From contig JAJYKQ010000040.1 of assembly GCA_021788495.1 (NCBI GenBank), forward strand, positions 1 through 9,601: a stretch of DNA of 9,601 nucleotides, given 5' to 3'. Under the pieces are notes generated by a model, which saw nothing but the letters and a program-made list of their open reading frames with translations, was not told the origin of the DNA and did not search any database. The stretch is from a bacterium. Its GTDB lineage: Bacteria > SZUA-79 > Acidulodesulfobacterales > Acidulodesulfobacteraceae. The number at the start of each line of letters is the position of its first letter. The stretch's first letter is position 1. The translations under genes and the position numbers were made by a program. This document shows positions 6,215 through 9,601 of this stretch, piece after piece.

Positions 6215-7633
6215 ATGTTAAAAAATTATCCTCTTTTTATAAACGGCAAATGGATTGAAAAAAAAGAAACTTATGAAGTGATTAATCCTTTTAACGGCGA
6301 AACGGTTGCGCTTTTGAGCAAACCCGACGAGTCCGACGTCGAAGCGGCGGTTTCTTCCGCAGAAAAAGGATTTCACAAGATGAGAAGCCTTCATACATAC
6401 GAAAGATTCGAGATATTAGAAAAGACGGGGGATGTTTTGAAACGCAACGCTAAAGAGATTGCGCATTATATTTCTTTGGAAGTAGGAAAGGCTTATAAAT
6501 ATTCTCTTATAGAAACTCAAAGGGTAGTCAATATTTTTAAATACGCCGCCGAAGAAGCAAAAAGGATACACGGCGAAACCGTACCTATGGACGTAGTCAA
6601 GGGGTTTGAAGACAGACTGTCTTTTTATTTAAGGGTTCCGGTCGGCATTATAGGCGCTATTACGCCGTTTAATTTTCCGGTCAATCTCCCTGCCCATAAA
6701 ATAGCTCCTGCTATAGCCGCAGGAAACAGCGTCGTGTTCAAGCCTTCTATAAACGGTTCTATAACCGCATATTTTCTGGTACAGGCTATGCTTGAAGCCG
6801 GACTGCCGGAACATGCGCTGAACCTGCTTTACGGCGATAAAGACACCGGAGAAGCTATCGTAACTAACGATAAAATCCGCATGATAAGTTTTACCGGAAG
6901 TCCGAAAGTCGGCAGGGAAATAATGGCTAAAGGCGGCCTTAAAAAATATACCATGGAACTTGGAAGCAATTCCGCCCTTATAGTCGATAAAACCGCCAAT
7001 ATTATAGAAGCCGCAAGAAAAGCGGTAATCGGCGCTTTTTATAATTCCGGACAGGTCTGCATATCGCTTCAAAGGATTTACGTGCATCAGGATATAGAAA
7101 GCGAGTTTTTGGAACATTTTATTAAAGAAACCAAAAAATTAAAAATAGGCGACCCGCTCGACGAATCTACCGACATCGGTCCGGTTATAAATTCCGAATC
7201 AAAGCAGAGAATTATAGGCTGGGTGGAAGAAGCAGTCAAAGAAGGCGCAAAAATAGAACTCGGCGGCGACTTTAACGGAAATATAATGAACCCTACCATA
7301 TTTTCGGGCGTTACCGATAAGATGAAAATATCCTGTCTCGAAGTTTTTGCCCCTATAGTTTCGACTGTTCCTTTTAAAGATATTCAGGATGCCGTCCGTA
7401 TGGTAAACGACTCAATTTACGGACTTCAGGCCGGCATATATACCAATGATATTAAAAATGCCCTATATTTCATAAAACATATCGATACCGGAGGCGTTTT
7501 AATAAACGACATTCCGACTGCGAGAGCCGACCACCAGCCTTACGGCGGCGTAAAAGAGTCCGGCATAGGGAGGGAAGGCGTAAAATATGCTCTCGAGGAA
7601 ATGACCGAACTTAAATTTATAAGTTTTGCCTGA
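6215..7633 (+). CDS. NAD(P)-dependent aldehyde dehydrogenase (lactaldehyde/GapN-like)
   Basis: Oxidises an aldehyde to the acid with NAD(P)+; a soluble 472-residue enzyme of normal family length. The oxyanion-site Asn is N153 (TPFNFP), the cofactor-binding Lys K176 (KPS), the general base E248 (MELGS) and the catalytic Cys C282 (GQVCIS). FTGSPKVG and EVFAPIV are further family signatures, so all essential residues are present. The overall sequence most resembles, from memory, archaeal lactaldehyde dehydrogenases (Methanocaldococcus MJ1411 type) and non-phosphorylating glyceraldehyde-3-phosphate dehydrogenases, including the ending GIGREGVKYALEEMTE. The substrate cannot be fixed from sequence; lactaldehyde, succinate semialdehyde and glyceraldehyde-3-phosphate are all possible. 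The ATG follows AAGGA at 6205-6209. It appears to be a single-gene unit with its own promoter; neighbours give no pathway clue. Confidence 0.93.
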   Translation: MLKNYPLFINGKWIEKKETYEVINPFNGETVALLSKPDESDVEAAVSSAEKGFHKMRSLHTYERFEILEKTGDVLKRNAKEIAHYISLEVGKAYKYSLIETQRVVNIFKYAAEEAKRIHGETVPMDVVKGFEDRLSFYLRVPVGIIGAITPFNFPVNLPAHKIAPAIAAGNSVVFKPSINGSITAYFLVQAMLEAGLPEHALNLLYGDKDTGEAIVTNDKIRMISFTGSPKVGREIMAKGGLKKYTMELGSNSALIVDKTANIIEAARKAVIGAFYNSGQVCISLQRIYVHQDIESEFLEHFIKETKKLKIGDPLDESTDIGPVINSESKQRIIGWVEEAVKEGAKIELGGDFNGNIMNPTIFSGVTDKMKISCLEVFAPIVSTVPFKDIQDAVRMVNDSIYGLQAGIYTNDIKNALYFIKHIDTGGVLINDIPTARADHQPYGGVKESGIGREGVKYALEEMTELKFISFA

Positions 7634-7671
7634 TAAACTTTTCTTTAATATTTTTACTTTTTTAGATTATG

Positions 7672-7680
7672 TGGTATATT
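7672..7680 (+). promoter_or_regulatory. Possible extended -10 promoter for the PilZ gene
   Basis: TGGTATATT fits TGnTATAAT with one change. It lies in the 118-base gap between the aldehyde dehydrogenase and PilZ genes and would put the start of transcription near 7687, just before the hairpin at 7688-7710. No convincing -35 is seen. Confidence 0.35.
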
Positions 7681-7687
7681 TAAATAT

Positions 7688-7715
7688 ACGGTTACGTTTA
7701 ATATAACCGTCTTTT
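7688..7715 (+). terminator. Small hairpin with short T run before the PilZ gene
   Basis: ACGGTTA (7688-7694) and TAACCGT (7704-7710) form a 7-base-pair stem with a 9-base loop, followed by CTTTT. It could terminate read-through from the aldehyde dehydrogenase gene, or be an early leader hairpin if the promoter at 7672 is real. A weaker AAGTTT/AAACTT pairing overlaps the upstream stop codon at 7621-7640. The stem is short, so activity is uncertain. Confidence 0.35.
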
Positions 7716-7751
7716 AAATAATAAACGTAATTAAAAATCGATAAATTTAAA

Positions 7752-8480
7752 ATGGACGTTGATAAAATAGAAACGGATAGCGGCGGAAATGTTAACGTAA
7801 ATATTATTAAAATAAAAAAAAATGAAATAATCGACCAGATTATCTATAATGCATTGACGTCGAATATCGAGCTTGGAATTACCGTTTTTCCTCAAGACCA
7901 GTTTTTTAAATCTTATTTTATAGAAATAAAGTCTAAATATTTAATTATAGACAGTCTTATGCCTTTCTACGGAAACAAGATACTGCCTAAGACGGAACAT
8001 CTAAAAATCAACATAAAAGAAAACAATCAAATAGCGGACAAATATTTTGTTTCAAAATATAAAGACGAAATAACTTCGGGAAACGAAAGTAATTTTTTGA
8101 TTTATAAACCTGAAGAAATAGTAATAGTCGAAAAAAGAAGCGTTCTAAGAGTTTCAACCGGCGAATACAATGCGGCTTTTATCATCGGCAAATATCAAAA
8201 TAACGACTTTTTTTATCCTCTGTATGATTTATCGTGGAACGGCATATCTTTCAATTCCGATGTAAAAATGGAACAGGGAACATTATTAAATAATACTATT
8301 GTAAAATTTTTAGATAAAATTATTCATATGGATTTAAAAATTATTCATTCTACTTATATTAATAATGACGGAAAATTCAGGATCGGATGCTATATAAACA
8401 ATATTTCGGAAAAAGACAGGGATAACTTGATTAACTTTATTTTAAGGATAGAAAGACAAAATATAAAAAATGCCGATTAA
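7752..8480 (+). CDS. YcgR-like PilZ-domain cyclic-di-GMP-binding protein
   Basis: A 242-residue soluble protein that probably binds cyclic-di-GMP and passes the signal to a partner such as the flagellar motor or an export machine. The N-terminal half (about 15-115) looks like the beta-rich YcgR-N domain. The PilZ domain begins near residue 125 with RSVLR at 129-133 (RxxxR), and has DLSWNG at 159-164, fitting the D/N-x-S-x-x-G motif. Both cyclic-di-GMP-binding motifs are therefore intact. No signal peptide or membrane segment is seen. The ATG at 7752 is the first in the frame, but no clear Shine-Dalgarno precedes it. It is on the same strand as the cyclic-di-GMP enzyme at 2116-4425 but separated by three other genes. 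The output target is unknown because no flagellar or polysaccharide gene is nearby. Confidence 0.85.
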   Translation: MDVDKIETDSGGNVNVNIIKIKKNEIIDQIIYNALTSNIELGITVFPQDQFFKSYFIEIKSKYLIIDSLMPFYGNKILPKTEHLKINIKENNQIADKYFVSKYKDEITSGNESNFLIYKPEEIVIVEKRSVLRVSTGEYNAAFIIGKYQNNDFFYPLYDLSWNGISFNSDVKMEQGTLLNNTIVKFLDKIIHMDLKIIHSTYINNDGKFRIGCYINNISEKDRDNLINFILRIERQNIKNAD

Positions 8481-8517
8481 CTAAGTAATAATACAAGAAA
8501 ACAGCATATATTATTTC

Positions 8518-8527
8518 TTATCGATAA
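8518..8527. other. Short palindrome in the convergent gap
   Basis: TTATCGATAA is a perfect 10-base palindrome in the 87-base gap between the PilZ gene and the TPR gene. It lacks a GC stem or following T run, so I do not call it a terminator. The gap shows nothing else. Confidence 0.25.
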
Positions 8528-8567
8528 AGGTTAACGGGAATATCGGACTGAAAAATGCGCCGGACAT

Positions 8568-9601
8568 TTATATAACGTTTAAATCGAATGCTTTTTTGAA
8601 AAATATTTCGGCTTCCTCGGATTTACCGGAATTTTTTAGGCATCTTGCATATTCGTAAGGGTACCTGGGGTTATTGGGGTTGTAAGCCATGGCGCGCTGA
8701 AAATACCTCAGCGCTTTATCGTACAGTTCGTATATTTTTCCTCTCATTTCTTCGCCGTAAACATAGCCGTACATGTTTTTAGCGCCTTTAGATTCCGAAA
8801 AGTTTTCGCCGCCGCGTATATTTTCTATTTTGCGAAACAGCCCCGATTCGGAATGTCCGTCGCCGATGCCGTTTAATTTAACTGCGTCAGCGGCTTTTAT
8901 ATCAGGGGATTTTCGGGCGTTTTTCTCTTCCGTTTTTAAATCGATGCAGTCGGCAAGTTCGTCCATAATAAAAAGTCCGTTCATAAAGCAGATTTCGTCT
9001 TTAGTATAGTATCCGTTAATTTTTTCTTTCCATCCCGAAAGTATTAAAAAAAACTTATCGTATGCTTTATCGAAAAGTTTAGGGTCGAAAGCGGCTTCGT
9101 CTCTTTTCGACTTTTCCCGTCTGAATTCCGCAAAAAGGTCGTCTTTGCTTTCCGATTCGTTTCCTAAATCGTTATCAAATCGATATTCCGCATCGTCTTC
9201 CGGTTTATCCTCTATATTGTTTGTTATAACGGGAATTTCCCTTGCATATATAAGCAGATTATAAAAAAAAGTTAAAGATTCCGCCTCTTTAATTTCGTAT
9301 AAAAAGTTGCATAAATTAAACAGATGGGGAATTATATGATTCCTATATTTTGTTTTGGGCGCGGCGCGGAAAAGATCCGCATATGTTTCTATCAAAGCAG
9401 GTAAATTTTGCTTATCGTGCTTAGAAAGTTTTTTAAGAGCCTGAATAACAGTCAGATAATAATTGGATAAAAGCGTTTCAAAAAGCATAATGCTTAATTC
9501 GCTGTTTGATTCGTTTCTTTTTAAGGCGCCGGCTTCTATTTTTTTTTCGGCATTCTTTTGTATTTCGGCAATATTATAATTATAACCGCAAGAGTTCAGA
9601 C
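8568..9601 (-). CDS. Acidic TPR-containing protein of unknown function, 5' end cut off by the window
   Basis: I do not recognise the family. The frame stays open to the right edge, giving 343 visible residues. An ATG at 9488 would give 306 residues, but it has no clear Shine-Dalgarno and the preceding frame remains open with plausible protein sequence, so a start beyond the window is more likely. The first visible third is helical, with LPALIETYADLFRAA and further short helical stretches. A strongly acidic, probably disordered stretch follows (around 9115-9220), then another helical part and a charged linker. The last 60 or so residues resemble tetratricopeptide repeats (YDKALRYFQRAMAYNPNNPR, then GKSEEAEIFFKKAFDLN). 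No enzyme motif, signal peptide or membrane segment is visible. A scaffold or protein-interaction role is inferred from the TPRs only. It converges on the PilZ gene across an 87-base gap. Confidence 0.65.
   Translation of the reverse strand, partial: LNSCGYNYNIAEIQKNAEKKIEAGALKRNESNSELSIMLFETLLSNYYLTVIQALKKLSKHDKQNLPALIETYADLFRAAPKTKYRNHIIPHLFNLCNFLYEIKEAESLTFFYNLLIYAREIPVITNNIEDKPEDDAEYRFDNDLGNESESKDDLFAEFRREKSKRDEAAFDPKLFDKAYDKFFLILSGWKEKINGYYTKDEICFMNGLFIMDELADCIDLKTEEKNARKSPDIKAADAVKLNGIGDGHSESGLFRKIENIRGGENFSESKGAKNMYGYVYGEEMRGKIYELYDKALRYFQRAMAYNPNNPRYPYEYARCLKNSGKSEEAEIFFKKAFDLNVI

Noticed and set aside
1..9601. A defence island or new multi-gene system
   Set aside because: The AddB-like protein and the PilZ, GGDEF-EAL and TPR genes have ordinary roles or unknown ones, are on mixed strands with separate promoters, and show no shared operon or defence-type domain set.

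Overview
The window is AT-rich, gene-dense bacterial DNA with A/T-rich synonymous codons and Shine-Dalgarno or TGnTATAAT-type (extended -10) signals. The gene set is chromosomal housekeeping and signalling: an AddB-type nuclease, cyclic-di-GMP enzymes and a receptor, queuosine synthesis, a small flavoprotein and an aldehyde dehydrogenase. The small flavoprotein resembles the FMN-binding protein of Desulfovibrio, and the set would suit a low-GC, anaerobic, Gram-negative (deltaproteobacterial-type) organism. That placement is inference; there is no rRNA or marker gene here to fix it.

Layout. (1) Left edge to 2081, + strand: the C-terminal 692 residues of an AddB-like helicase/nuclease subunit with a PD-(D/E)XK site and an iron-sulfur cysteine set. 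(2) 2116-4425, +: a GAF-GGDEF-EAL-CZB cyclic-di-GMP enzyme, 34 bases after the nuclease gene and possibly co-transcribed. (3) 4522-4893, +: a 123-residue FMN-binding split-barrel protein with its own extended -10 promoter. (4) 5082-5834, -: queC, convergent with the flavoprotein gene. It is bracketed on both sides by copies of a hairpin repeat of about 86 bp. (5) 6215-7633, +: an aldehyde dehydrogenase of the lactaldehyde/GapN-like kind. (6) 7752-8480, +: a YcgR-like PilZ protein. (7) 8568 to the right edge, -: a partial acidic, TPR-containing protein of unknown role.

Two genes form a plausible functional pair: the GGDEF-EAL enzyme makes and/or degrades cyclic-di-GMP, and the PilZ protein has both cyclic-di-GMP-binding motifs. 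The enzyme ends in a CZB domain with all four zinc ligands, so its activity may answer to zinc or an oxidant, while the GAF domain offers a second input.

The least ordinary part of the window is the repeat system around queC. Two full hairpin elements (4970-5056 and 5956-6040) lie in the same orientation, with partial, tandem and decayed copies beside each. One 64-base stretch is repeated perfectly in tandem. No transposase is present, so this looks like a non-autonomous (MITE- or REP-like) element family whose copies may also serve as two-way terminators. I see no complete new defence or mobile system in the window.
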